29,801 nucleotides of DNA from a virus. The notes below the pieces were generated by a model, which was given only the letters and a program-made list of their open reading frames with translations, did not search any database and was not told the DNA's origin. The stretch's first letter is position 1. Each line of letters opens with the position of its first letter. The translations under genes were made by a program, and so were the position numbers. The stretch spans positions 1-29,801 of the IMG/VR virus record IMGVR_UViG_3300035661_000261; one strand, written 5' to 3'. This document shows, piece by piece, positions 23,402-29,337 of this stretch.

Positions 23402-24297
23402 GGTTGCTTGTCCTCATCTGCCTCAAACTCCGCAGTCCAGTCGTCATGCTGTGAAGTCGGAGCGCTTGCGCTCTGCGCCTCTGGCACCGGCGCGTCCACA
23501 TGCTGCTGCTCGAGAACTTCCCCGGTCTCAGCATCAACCGTCATCACGTTGTCCTGCGGAATCCCGATCTCGGCGTGCTCGTCGGCCTCGATTGCCGTTG
23601 CAAGCTCAACGCTGATTGGCAGCCACTTGAACAGGCGGCGTGTCACGGTCTTGAGCGCCATCGCCTCGAAGTGCGTCACCCACGGACCGCTAGACCCGGC
23701 GCGGGACTGCGCTCGAACTGCCTCGACCTCGCGGCGGCTCATGACATCGAACTGAACCCCGCCGTCCTTGAGCTTGGCGACCGAGTACACGAAGCGCAGC
23801 TTGTCAGGCTGCACCCTGTTAGGGTTGTCGAAGTCGGGGATGTGGTGAAGGTTGCTATCGAGCCCAAGCGACACCTCGAACGCGTCCCCTTCGTACACCG
23901 GGCGGGCCTCGATGCTCACGATCTGCCCGCTGCGGCGGGCCAGGTCGATCATGCCGCGATAGCCGACGATGAACTGGACTTCTGTGCGCCCGGCCTTGCG
24001 GTTCTCGAAAGGGATCAGGTACGCATGCCCGAGCGGGCCACCCGGCTCCAGCCCAAGCTGAGCGCATGTCATGAGCGCCCCGAGGAAGCTGGTTTGGTCG
24101 CAGCGTGCGAGCGCCGGGTTCTTCCGCACCTCGGTCAAGGCCACGCGTGCGAGGCGCTCGGCGGTGACGTGCTTGGGAAGCGCAAGCTGCATCTGCGCCT
24201 TGATCTTCGGGTCGGTCAGCAATGCGGCGATGTCGTTGGCTGGCTTGCGAGCGGCGGGAGCTTGGCCCGTGACTGCGGCTTTGAGGGTAGTTGCCAT
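23398..24297 (-). CDS. recT: RecT single-strand annealing protein
   Basis: A 299-aa member of the RecT family (PF03837). Visible family segments: 'ITDP' equivalent 'LLTDPKIKAQMQLALPKHVT', 'ALTEVRKNPALARCD', 'SFLGALMTCAQLGLEPGGPL', 'AYLIPF', 'VQFIVGYRGMIDLARRSG' and 'WVTHFEAMALKTVTRRLFKW'. The tail after residue 240 is acidic and disordered. It anneals complementary single strands exposed by the exonuclease. AAGGAG lies at the end of the exonuclease gene, so both are made together. Confidence 0.95.
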   Translation of the reverse strand: MATTLKAAVTGQAPAARKPANDIAALLTDPKIKAQMQLALPKHVTAERLARVALTEVRKNPALARCDQTSFLGALMTCAQLGLEPGGPLGHAYLIPFENRKAGRTEVQFIVGYRGMIDLARRSGQIVSIEARPVYEGDAFEVSLGLDSNLHHIPDFDNPNRVQPDKLRFVYSVAKLKDGGVQFDVMSRREVEAVRAQSRAGSSGPWVTHFEAMALKTVTRRLFKWLPISVELATAIEADEHAEIGIPQDNVMTVDAETGEVLEQQHVDAPVPEAQSASAPTSQHDDWTAEFEADEDKQP

Positions 24298-24298
24298 G

Positions 24299-25417
24299 TC
24301 AAATCTCCTTCAGGATGAACCGGCGCGAGCCGGGTGTTTCGGTGGTGTGTGCTGCGATAATGTCAGCAGGAGCTTTCAGCGCTTCTGCGACTTCTTTCCA
24401 ATCTATGCGGCGGATCTTCTTTGATGCTCTCCAGGTCACAAGCAGCTTTCCGTTGAGCATGAGAGCGGATCGCTCTCCGAGTGCGCGTTTAATCTTGTCG
24501 GCAGCGTTTTGAAAATCAACATCGGCCTGCTCCATGCGGGCCTTGGCAATGCGCGCTGCGTTGTATGCAGCGAGCAGGTTATCAGTGGCCTCGACGAACT
24601 CTCCGTTGTCAGACGGGAACAACCGCTCCACGTCTTTTGCCTTGGCAGGCTCGGGCGGCTTGCGCGTCAGTACGTGCTTGTGCCAAAACTCGTGAGCACG
24701 CTCCAGCATCGCGGCGATGGTCTCGTCGTCCGCATAAATGCGCCGGATCACCATACGCTGGCCACCGATCAGGGCGGCAACGTCGCACCACGGCTGGCCC
24801 GTGATTGCCATGTACCACATGACTTGTGCCTGGTAGTGGACAGGCACGGCGTCCTCGTCGCCATCGCGGCCCCACTCGCTCGCCTTGAACATGCTGGCGG
24901 TCTTGACCTCGAGAATCCCATCCGCGCCCAGCAGCGTGCCTCCGTCCTCAGCCACGCGAACACGACTCCCTGGCGAGACGATGGCGCGGTCGATATTCCC
25001 GATTGCCCACTCATGCTCAGGGTGGCGAAGGATGCGGTTGACGCGCTGCACCGAGCGTTCTGTGCGCTCGTAGTACTCGTGGGCCACCACATCCTCCAGC
25101 AGCATTCCCCAGCGCACGGCCTCAGCGTTGCAAATATCGTCTTCGGTCGTTTGGCCGGTCTTGACGAACCACACATCGACAGCCGTTTTCCAGGGCGACA
25201 GGCCAAGGATTGCCGCGATGTCGGAGCCGCCGATTCCGCTGCGGCGCTTGGATAGCCATTCGTCGCGGGCGTCGGTCGTGATATAGCTGTGCGCGCTCGG
25301 TGCTTCAGCATCGGCGACTTGAGTCAATGTCGCCTCATGGACTTGATCTGTTGCAATCCGTTGGCCTTCGGCGAACGCCCGCAGGCAGTTTGAAAAAACA
25401 GGGTGAATGTTGTTCAC
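24299..25417 (-). CDS. YqaJ-type recombination exonuclease
   Basis: A 372-aa nuclease of the YqaJ family (PF09588), the exonuclease partner of RecT. Motifs: 'RRSGIGGSDIAAILGLSPWK' (residues about 57-76), 'EAVRWGMLLEDVVAHEYYE', 'GNIDRAI' and 'GADGILEVKTAS' with the D-x-E-x-K active site, then 'VHYQAQVMWYMAITG'. It would resect double-strand ends 5' to 3'. The GTG at 25417 is preceded by AAAGGGA. The N-terminal 40 residues lie before the conserved domain and are variable. The gene pair works like lambda exo/bet in recombination and concatemer formation. Confidence 0.93.
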   Translation of the reverse strand: MNNIHPVFSNCLRAFAEGQRIATDQVHEATLTQVADAEAPSAHSYITTDARDEWLSKRRSGIGGSDIAAILGLSPWKTAVDVWFVKTGQTTEDDICNAEAVRWGMLLEDVVAHEYYERTERSVQRVNRILRHPEHEWAIGNIDRAIVSPGSRVRVAEDGGTLLGADGILEVKTASMFKASEWGRDGDEDAVPVHYQAQVMWYMAITGQPWCDVAALIGGQRMVIRRIYADDETIAAMLERAHEFWHKHVLTRKPPEPAKAKDVERLFPSDNGEFVEATDNLLAAYNAARIAKARMEQADVDFQNAADKIKRALGERSALMLNGKLLVTWRASKKIRRIDWKEVAEALKAPADIIAAHTTETPGSRRFILKEI

Positions 25418-25429
25418 GGTTGTTCCCTT

Positions 25430-25666
25430 TCATGAAAATACAGATTCGATCTCTTCTTCCAGGCGCTCACGCTCGCGGCTGTTGATCTTCTTTTCGAGCC
25501 ACGGCGCTGGGCGGCAACGGCGGTCAAGTACGTGGTACTCGATGTCAGGAGGTGACGGCGGACGCCAGAAGTCAGCATCGCCACCAGTGCATCCAATGTC
25601 AGCGGGCGCGAAGTAGGTCACGCGCACCACGCACGGGATGCCTGCCACGCGGGTTTCTATGTCCAT
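25430..25666 (-). CDS. Small early protein (78 aa)
   Basis: A 78-aa protein whose ATG overlaps the previous stop (TGATG). The sequence 'GIPCVVRVTYFAPADIGCTG' and 'WRPPSPPDIEYHVLDRRCRP' followed by a charged helix (SRERERLEEEIESVF) is a pattern I recall from other phage early regions without a known function. Two or three cysteines could bind metal. Lies directly before the exonuclease gene. Confidence 0.7.
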   Translation of the reverse strand: MDIETRVAGIPCVVRVTYFAPADIGCTGGDADFWRPPSPPDIEYHVLDRRCRPAPWLEKKINSRERERLEEEIESVFS

Positions 25667-25884
25667 CACAGCCACCCTGCTGCAATGAGTGCGAGGACAA
25701 CGACCAGCATTGCCAGCATGAAGACAGTCATGCGATCCTCAGTGAGAATCTCGCTCCGACCGGTGTCTTGACTTAGCAGCGCATCCTGGATGCTGATGGC
25801 GTCGCTGTCCATGTCCGGGCGCTGGCGTTTCTGGTATGCAGACCCGATCTTCAGGCCTGTCTTTGTGGTGTATGGTGGTTCCAT
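25666..25884 (-). CDS. Small single-pass membrane protein (72 aa)
   Basis: A 72-aa protein, polar for the first 50 residues and ending in a hydrophobic helix (MTVFMLAMLVVVLALIAAGW). AAGGAG lies 6 bases before the ATG. It is the first gene of the leftward early operon, below the promoter at 25930-25959. A C-terminal anchor on a small early protein could point to superinfection exclusion or host takeover, but this is speculation; no family recognised. Confidence 0.65.
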   Translation of the reverse strand: MEPPYTTKTGLKIGSAYQKRQRPDMDSDAISIQDALLSQDTGRSEILTEDRMTVFMLAMLVVVLALIAAGWL

Positions 25885-25920
25885 TACTTGCTCCTTCGTT
25901 ACGCGGCTTCATCGTGCTGC

Positions 25921-25970
25921 GTTGACTGAAGTATACACCAATAGGCACAGAAAAGTCTATTCCAGTCAAC
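25921..25970. promoter_or_regulatory. Inverted-repeat operator candidate around the leftward promoter
   Basis: Perfect 8-bp inverted repeat GTTGACTG ... CAGTCAAC 34 bases apart, enclosing both promoter boxes. AAGTATAC (25929-25936) also recurs in inverted form as GTATACTT at 26043-26050, next to the rightward gene. These are the only symmetric elements in the 172-base divergent control region 25885-26056. Confidence 0.5.
25930..25959 (-). promoter_or_regulatory. Leftward early promoter
   Basis: On the minus strand TAGACT (-35, 25959-25954), an 18-base spacer and TATACT (-10, 25935-25930), about 45 bases before the first gene of the leftward operon. GTTGACTG (25921-25928) and CAGTCAAC (25963-25970) are perfect inverted repeats that bracket it, and AATAG/CTATT is a smaller inverted pair inside, a likely operator arrangement. 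Confidence 0.62.
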
Positions 25971-26043
25971 AAAGTTGTAACGGTGTGTATCTGTAGCAGG
26001 CGGCGGCGACCGGATCGTGTCGGCCAATCACATGACGCGCACG

Positions 26044-26049
26044 TATACT
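26044..26049 (+). promoter_or_regulatory. -10 element of a possible leaderless rightward promoter
   Basis: TATACT lies only 7 bases before the ATG at 26057, so transcription would start at or next to the ATG and the mRNA would be leaderless; no Shine-Dalgarno is present. No good -35 is visible at 16-18 bases, so an activator or extended recognition would be needed. Confidence 0.4.
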
Positions 26050-26056
26050 TGAGTCC

Positions 26057-26272
26057 ATGAACTACCGACTTGATACCACCACCGACGAACAGATCGTGAC
26101 CAGTGCGCTCGCACGCTGCGGCGGCAACGCCCGCGCGCTTGCCCGTGTGCTCAATGTGAAGCCCATGCGCGTGTACAAGTGGATCGAGCGCCGACGCTTG
26201 GCCGTGCCTTGGCGCTTGTACCTGTCTGCTGTGCTTGCCGACCCGGCATGGCCGCCGAAGGACAAGCTCTAG
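26057..26272 (+). CDS. Small HTH protein, Cro-like (71 aa)
   Basis: A 71-aa protein with a helix-turn-helix: 'DEQIVTSALARCGGNARALA' then 'RVLNVKPMRVYKWIERRRLA', and a short tail 'VPWRLYLSAVLADP'. This resembles Fis-like/YdaS-like or Cro-like small regulators that often open the rightward early operon. It is divergent from the leftward operon across the control region, where Cro sits in lambda. No Shine-Dalgarno; see the -10 at 26044. No cI-like repressor gene stands beside it, which is unusual. Confidence 0.75.
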   Translation: MNYRLDTTTDEQIVTSALARCGGNARALARVLNVKPMRVYKWIERRRLAVPWRLYLSAVLADPAWPPKDKL

Positions 26273-26290
26273 AAAAAATCAGGAATTCCC

Positions 26291-26320
26291 ACCTATTCCC
26301 AAGCAACTCTGACCTATTCC
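26291..26320. repeat. Direct repeat ACCTATTCC, 21 bp period
   Basis: ACCTATTCC occurs at 26291-26299 and again at 26312-26320, two helical turns apart; a related TCTATTCC lies at 25956-25963 in the control region. The spacing suggests a site for a protein binding one face of DNA. The rest of the 115-base gap 26273-26387 shows no gene. Confidence 0.4.
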
Positions 26321-26387
26321 GTCTGTTCGAGGGAAGGTAGGGCCGTGGCGGCATCTCGGTGTGCAGTCGTGGGCGGCATATCTGGCG

Positions 26388-26771
26388 TCATGCCATGCCT
26401 TCTTGCACCGCCTTGAGCGAAGCATTTAGCGTCGTCCAGTCCGCGTCGTCATCAAGGGTCAAGTCGAGTTCACGGCTCTCGCCAGTCTTCAGGTGCAGCG
26501 CTTGGTAATGCGCTTTCATGGCGGGGAGCGTGATTTCCAGGGACACATCCCACGCGCCCAGCGTCCATTCGGCCTGCACGCCGCCATCGGCGGTGGGATA
26601 GAGATAAGGTAGCGGCAAATCGGGCGCGTAGTGCTCGTCAAAAGCATGCGCTAGGCGTAACAAAGCGGCGCGTTCCGGCGCCCGCCCCTGGCCATCCAGC
26701 CAGCCGTCACGCAGCTTGGCCAGTTCTTCCAGGCGGGTTTCGATGTCCATCTGGTTCAATGTCGTTGCCAC
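26388..26771 (-). CDS. Accessory ('moron') protein of unknown function (127 aa)
   Basis: A 127-aa soluble protein with 'LRDGWLDGQGRAPERAALLR', 'PDLPLPYLYPTADGGVQAEW' and 'DVSLEITLPAMKAHYQAL'. I recall similar stand-alone proteins with a 'GWLDGxG ... P-x-P-x-x-YP-T-x-x-GG-x-Q-x-EW' core in bacterial chromosomes and cyanobacteria, function unknown. It starts with GTG, with GGGAG 6 bases before. It is opposite to all its neighbours in the rightward operon and is served by its own promoter (26977-27004), so it behaves like an independently expressed cargo gene, possibly active in the prophage state. Confidence 0.72.
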   Translation of the reverse strand: MATTLNQMDIETRLEELAKLRDGWLDGQGRAPERAALLRLAHAFDEHYAPDLPLPYLYPTADGGVQAEWTLGAWDVSLEITLPAMKAHYQALHLKTGESRELDLTLDDDADWTTLNASLKAVQEGMA

Positions 26772-26815
26772 GATGCGCTCCCGGCCAGTCCCTGCGCCGC
26801 AAGAACCCGGCGCAC

Positions 26816-26870
26816 AAAAAAGTAACCCGCCTGTTTGAGGATGCGCTCGCGCGCATAGCCTTGGCGGGTT
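26816..26870 (-). terminator. Second, branched stem-loop in the moron leader
   Basis: AACCCGCC (26824-26831) pairs with GGCGGGTT (26863-26870), enclosing an inner hairpin ATGCGC/GCGCAT (26841-26846 and 26851-26856). On the minus strand six T residues follow (26821-26816). The plus strand also ends in TTTTATT, so it may act in both directions. It lies between the upstream terminator and the moron gene, which must therefore be read through two terminator-like structures. Confidence 0.55.
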
Positions 26871-26890
26871 TTATTGCTCGCATTGTACAG

Positions 26891-26970
26891 CAAAAAAATC
26901 CCCGCGCTTGGCGGGGATAAGCTGCTGGGGGAGACAGCAAGGAAGGAGGGGAGACGCACCCGATGGGTGT
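26891..26970 (-). ncRNA. Candidate small RNA, three hairpins with C/U-rich seed (about 80 nt)
   Basis: A transcript from the promoter at 26977-27004 would run from about 26970 to the T-tract at 26892. Hairpin 1: CACCC/GGGTG (26969-26965 with 26961-26957). Then an unpaired pyrimidine stretch CTCCCCTCCTTCCT (about 26953-26940). Hairpin 2: TGCTG/CAGCA (26939-26935 with 26927-26923) with loop TCTCCCC. Hairpin 3 is the terminator. C/U-rich loops of this kind in known bacterial small RNAs pair with Shine-Dalgarno sequences. It may be a free regulatory RNA or a leader attenuator for the 127-aa gene. No match to a named family is claimed. Confidence 0.5.
26892..26918 (-). terminator. Strong terminator of a candidate small RNA
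   Basis: ATCCCCGC (minus strand 26918-26911) pairs with GCGGGGAT (26905-26898), loop of 5, followed by a run of T residues to 26892. It ends a short transcript starting near 26970. Confidence 0.75.
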
Positions 26971-26976
26971 GCTGAC

Positions 26977-27004
26977 ATTATACCGTCGGCACGGCGCGGG
27001 TCAA
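26977..27004 (-). promoter_or_regulatory. Strong sigma70-type promoter, leftward
   Basis: On the minus strand TTGACC (27004-26999), 16 bases, TATAAT (26982-26977). It is the best promoter match I found in the window, and lies in a 405-base stretch without recognised genes (26772-27176). It would drive the small RNA and, after readthrough, the 127-aa gene. Confidence 0.72.
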
Positions 27005-27120
27005 GCTCACCTGCCGCGAGCAAAGACGACGGCCGCTGATTCGCTACGCTCAGCGACCGAGACCTCGGTAGGTTTGCACCAGGCGCGGAGTCTACTGCGT
27101 GCGGCTCAGCTACGCTGCTT

Positions 27121-27144
27121 ACATCTCAAGTTTTGATGTATGAT
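27121..27144 (+). promoter_or_regulatory. Operator-like palindrome and -10 of the replication operon
   Basis: ACATCTCAAGTTTTGATGT (27121-27139) fits the dyad ACATCNNAANTTNNGATGT. TATGAT (27139-27144) overlaps its end and lies 32 bases before the HTH gene start; the -35 is poor. A repressor bound to the palindrome would block this promoter. Confidence 0.5.
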
Positions 27145-27176
27145 GTTGCCACCGCAACCGCAACGTAGGAGGTGAC

Positions 27177-27416
27177 ATGCAGCAAGCTCAAACCGACGCA
27201 CTGCGCCGGGCAATCGAGGTCGCCGGTGGGCTGACCAAGCTCTCCGCACTCATCGGGTGCTCGAACCAGCGAGTCTGGAACTGGACCGCAGCCGGACGCG
27301 CTCCCGTGAAGATGTGCCCAAGAATCGAGATGGCCACCGGCGTGCCGTGCGAAGAACTGCGCCCGGACATCAACTGGAGCTACATGCGGAAGCGGCTCCA
27401 AGGCGGTTCGCAATGA
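27177..27416 (+). CDS. YdaS/Cro-like HTH protein (79 aa)
   Basis: A 79-aa protein with AGGAGGTGA at 27167-27175, a very strong ribosome site. 'LRRAIEVAGGLTKLSALIGC' and 'SNQRVWNWTAAGRAPVKMCP' form the helix-turn-helix of the YdaS family (Cro-like, PF15943), followed by 'RIEMATGVPCEELRPDINW', the typical YdaS tail. In lambdoid phages such proteins sit just before the replication genes, in the place of Cro or CII. It probably controls the rightward operon; its gene overlaps the next start (ATGA). Confidence 0.88.
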   Translation: MQQAQTDALRRAIEVAGGLTKLSALIGCSNQRVWNWTAAGRAPVKMCPRIEMATGVPCEELRPDINWSYMRKRLQGGSQ

Positions 27417-28282
27417 ACTACTACCCCTTCCACATCGGGGACTACGTCAGCGCGACCCGGCATCTAAGCTGGGAAGAGGATGCCGCCTTCCGCCGCCTGC
27501 TGGACGTGTACTACCTGACGGAAAAGCCGCTCCCGGCAGAGCTGCGCTCCGTGTGCCGCCTTGTCATGGCGCAGACTGAATCTCAGCGCGAAGCAGTACG
27601 TGTGGTGCTTGAAGAGTTCTTCGCGCTTACCGACGACGGGTGGGTGAACAAGCGCGCGGACGAAGAAATCCAGGCGATGCTCGACAAGCAACAGAAGCAG
27701 CGCGAGAAAGCGAACCGGCGTTGGGATATGCAGCGCTCGGCGCTCGGCAATGCCGCACCAGGCAATGCCGCACCAGGCAATGCCACGGCATCGCCGGATG
27801 ATGCCGTGGCATCAAAATCGCATGCCGTGGCAATGCCACCAACACCAACACCAACACCAACACCAACACCAACACCAACACCAGAAGATAAGCGCACGCA
27901 GAGCGTGCGCAATGGCGCGCGCGTTGCGCGCATCGCCGGTTGTCCGCCCGACGTTGATCCGCAGACCTTCGCCGACTGGCTGGAGGTCCGCAAGGCCAAG
28001 CGAGCAGGGCCGGTCACGCAAACCGTGCTCGACAGCATGAGGCGCGAGGCGGACAAGGCCGTGGTCAGCCTACAGGACGCGATAGCGCACTGCTGCCTTG
28101 CGGGCTGGCAGGGCTTCAGGGCGGACTGGTACACGTCGGCAAATCAGACCGGCGGGCAGCAGGCGGCAGGACAGCGGCCGTTTTTCAACAAGCAGATCGC
28201 GCTCGAAGAGGAAAACCGGCGCGTCGGCCAAGAGTGGCTGGAGCAGATGAGGCAGCGAGAGGCGCAAGGAGGAAACGAATGA
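27413..28282 (+). CDS. DUF1376 replication-type protein with repeat-rich linker (289 aa)
   Basis: N-terminal DUF1376 domain (PF07120, residues about 1-95): 'MNYYPFHIGDYVSATRHLSW', 'EEDAAFRRLLDVYYLTEKPL', 'DGWVNKRADEEI'. This domain is typical of phage replisome organisers (YdaU type). Residues about 110-160 are a low-complexity linker: three 'GNA(A/T)' units with 'APG' between them, then Thr-Pro repeated seven times. The C-terminal 120 residues contain 'DPQTFADWLEVRKAKRAGPV' and 'AIAHCCLAGWQGFRADWY', a helical part common in replication-initiation proteins. Lambda O is built alike, with the replication origin inside its linker-coding region. ATG 27413 overlaps the previous stop. Confidence 0.88.
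   Translation: MNYYPFHIGDYVSATRHLSWEEDAAFRRLLDVYYLTEKPLPAELRSVCRLVMAQTESQREAVRVVLEEFFALTDDGWVNKRADEEIQAMLDKQQKQREKANRRWDMQRSALGNAAPGNAAPGNATASPDDAVASKSHAVAMPPTPTPTPTPTPTPTPEDKRTQSVRNGARVARIAGCPPDVDPQTFADWLEVRKAKRAGPVTQTVLDSMRREADKAVVSLQDAIAHCCLAGWQGFRADWYTSANQTGGQQAAGQRPFFNKQIALEEENRRVGQEWLEQMRQREAQGGNE
27746..27882. repeat. Dyad and hexamer repeat cluster, candidate replication origin
   Basis: Inside the DUF1376 gene. GGCAATGCC occurs four times (27746, 27761, 27776, 27829), the first three at a 15-bp period. TGCCACGGCA (27781-27790) and two TGCCGTGGCA (27802-27811 and 27823-27832) are further dyads of the same half-sites. They are followed by seven perfect AACACC hexamers (27841-27882), a strand-asymmetric tract. 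Iterons inside an initiator gene are the lambda-ori pattern; origin function is inferred. Confidence 0.55.
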
Positions 28283-28923
28283 GACCCGAAGACAGAGACC
28301 AGTTCATGCAGCTGTTGACCGACGCGATGGCTTACTACGGCACGACCGCAAGCCCATACGTGCTGTCCGTCTGGTGGGCAGCATGCGAGCGGTACACGAT
28401 GGAGCAGGTCAGCCAAGCTCTCACGCGGCACGCGATGAACCCAGACACGGGACGGTTCGCGCCGAAGGTCGCGGACATCGTGCGTCTGCTGGAAGGCACG
28501 ACCGAGGATAAGGCGGCTCTCGCTTGGGGCAAGGCGCTCGAAGCAGCGCAGCGCGTCGGGGCGTACTCCGACATTGTGTTCGACGATCCGGCGATCCATG
28601 CGGCCATCGAAGACCTTGGCGGGTGGCCGAAGTTTTGCCGGGTCGAGACGAAGGACTTGTCCTACCTGCAACACCGGTTCTGCGAGTCGTACCGGGCGTA
28701 TGCAGCGCGCGGCTCGTTCGAGTACCCACGCAAGCTCGGGGGCGACCGAAGCTCGGACGACGTGTACCGCATGCGCGGGTTGGAGCCCCCGAAGCCGTGC
28801 GTGGTCGGGGACAAGGCGGCGGCTCGCATGGTGTACAAACACGGCTCGGCAGGCGGCAAGACGCCATCGATTGCGGACCTTGGGCGGATCGTCTCCGAAC
28901 GCATCGGTGGCCATGCATCATGA
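28279..28923 (+). CDS. DUF6475-like replication-associated protein (214 aa)
   Basis: A 214-aa protein. The N-terminal 'FMQLLTDAMAYYGTTASPYV', 'VWWAACERYTMEQVSQALTR' and 'GRFAPKVADIVRLLEG' form a helical domain found after DUF1376 genes in many phages; as far as I recall it is DUF6475 or a close relative. Residues 95-160 include 'DDPAIHAAIEDLGGWPKFCR' and 'LQHRFCESYRAYAARG'. In position it is like lambda P, the helicase loader. AAGGAGG lies 6 bases before the ATG. The start overlaps the previous stop and the stop overlaps a further ATG. Confidence 0.78.
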   Translation: MRPEDRDQFMQLLTDAMAYYGTTASPYVLSVWWAACERYTMEQVSQALTRHAMNPDTGRFAPKVADIVRLLEGTTEDKAALAWGKALEAAQRVGAYSDIVFDDPAIHAAIEDLGGWPKFCRVETKDLSYLQHRFCESYRAYAARGSFEYPRKLGGDRSSDDVYRMRGLEPPKPCVVGDKAAARMVYKHGSAGGKTPSIADLGRIVSERIGGHAS

Positions 28924-29123
28924 CGCGGCAGGCGAAAAATCGGCCCCACAAGACGCGATCAGGTCATGACGCTGCCCGTGTATCAACCATGCCAAAAAAA
29001 TCGCTCTACGGGCCTGTAAACGTGTCAGAATGGCATTTATGGAGTGCGAAGGATGCAAGCGAGAGAAAACGGCGCGGCTGTCGGATGGCCGCATGGTGTG
29101 TACGTGGTGCTGGGCGTGGCTGA
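28920..29123 (+). CDS. Possible small basic protein (67 aa)
   Basis: A frame starting ATGA on the previous stop, very basic ('MTRQAKNRPHKTRSGHDAAR', later 'KDASERKRRGCRMAAWCVRG'). Its last third overlaps the zinc-finger gene in another frame. Coupling by ATGA is the only support, and a second start (MPKKSLYGPVNVSEWHLW) lies at 28989. It covers an otherwise empty 110-base gap, so a short gene here is likely, but its true 3' end in overlap is doubtful. Confidence 0.4.
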   Translation: MTRQAKNRPHKTRSGHDAARVSTMPKKSLYGPVNVSEWHLWSAKDASERKRRGCRMAAWCVRGAGRG

Positions 29124-29290
29124 TCGAGTGCGAGGCGCGCTATCTGCTGGCGATGCCGTTGGAGGCCAGACGCGAGGCGCTTGCTGCGCGGGAGAAATTG
29201 CGAGGCCAGGTCGAAGAACTGAAGGCCGCGATGCAGCGGCTGCACGCGCAAAGGCGATCCTCGATGCAGTCAAGGGCGGGGCGGAGGTGA
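29039..29290 (+). CDS. Small zinc-finger protein (83 aa)
   Basis: The product has C-x2-C-x15-C-x2-C (CEGC at residues 3-6, CTWC at 22-25) with 'KREKTARLSDGRMVCTWCWA', then 'ECEARYLLAMPLEARREALA' and a coiled coil. This pattern (zinc ribbon, then ECEAR-x-LL-x-(M/L)PL-x-x-RR) recurs in phage ninX-like regions, as far as I recall, function unknown. ATG 29030 three codons upstream is an alternative; neither has a good ribosome site. It ends in TGATG with the next short frame. Confidence 0.72.
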   Translation: MECEGCKREKTARLSDGRMVCTWCWAWLIECEARYLLAMPLEARREALAAREKLRGQVEELKAAMQRLHAQRRSSMQSRAGRR

Positions 29291-29337
29291 TGCCAGGTCA
29301 GATCCGATGGGCGCTCAGGCAGACGGGCGATCTATGA
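29290..29337 (+). CDS. Possible 15-aa leader or mini-gene
   Basis: MPGQIRWALRQTGDL, starting on the zinc-finger stop (TGATG) and ending on the RusA start (ATGA). It likely only keeps ribosomes moving to rusA, which lacks its own ribosome site. Could be a decayed gene. Confidence 0.25.
   Translation: MPGQIRWALRQTGDL

Noticed and set aside
26707-26959. Two minus-strand frames before the 127-aa gene (one containing KTRQGYARERILKQAGYFF).
   Set aside because: They run through two terminator-like stems and lack credible starts; one would need TTG inside the T-tract.
26963-27136. A 57-aa + strand frame preceded by AAGGAGGGGAG.
   Set aside because: Composition unlike a protein family and it lies across a strong minus-strand promoter; the purine-rich site is better explained by the opposite-strand RNA.
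27841-27882. Tandem repeat considered as a CRISPR-like array.
   Set aside because: Hexamer without spacers inside a coding region.
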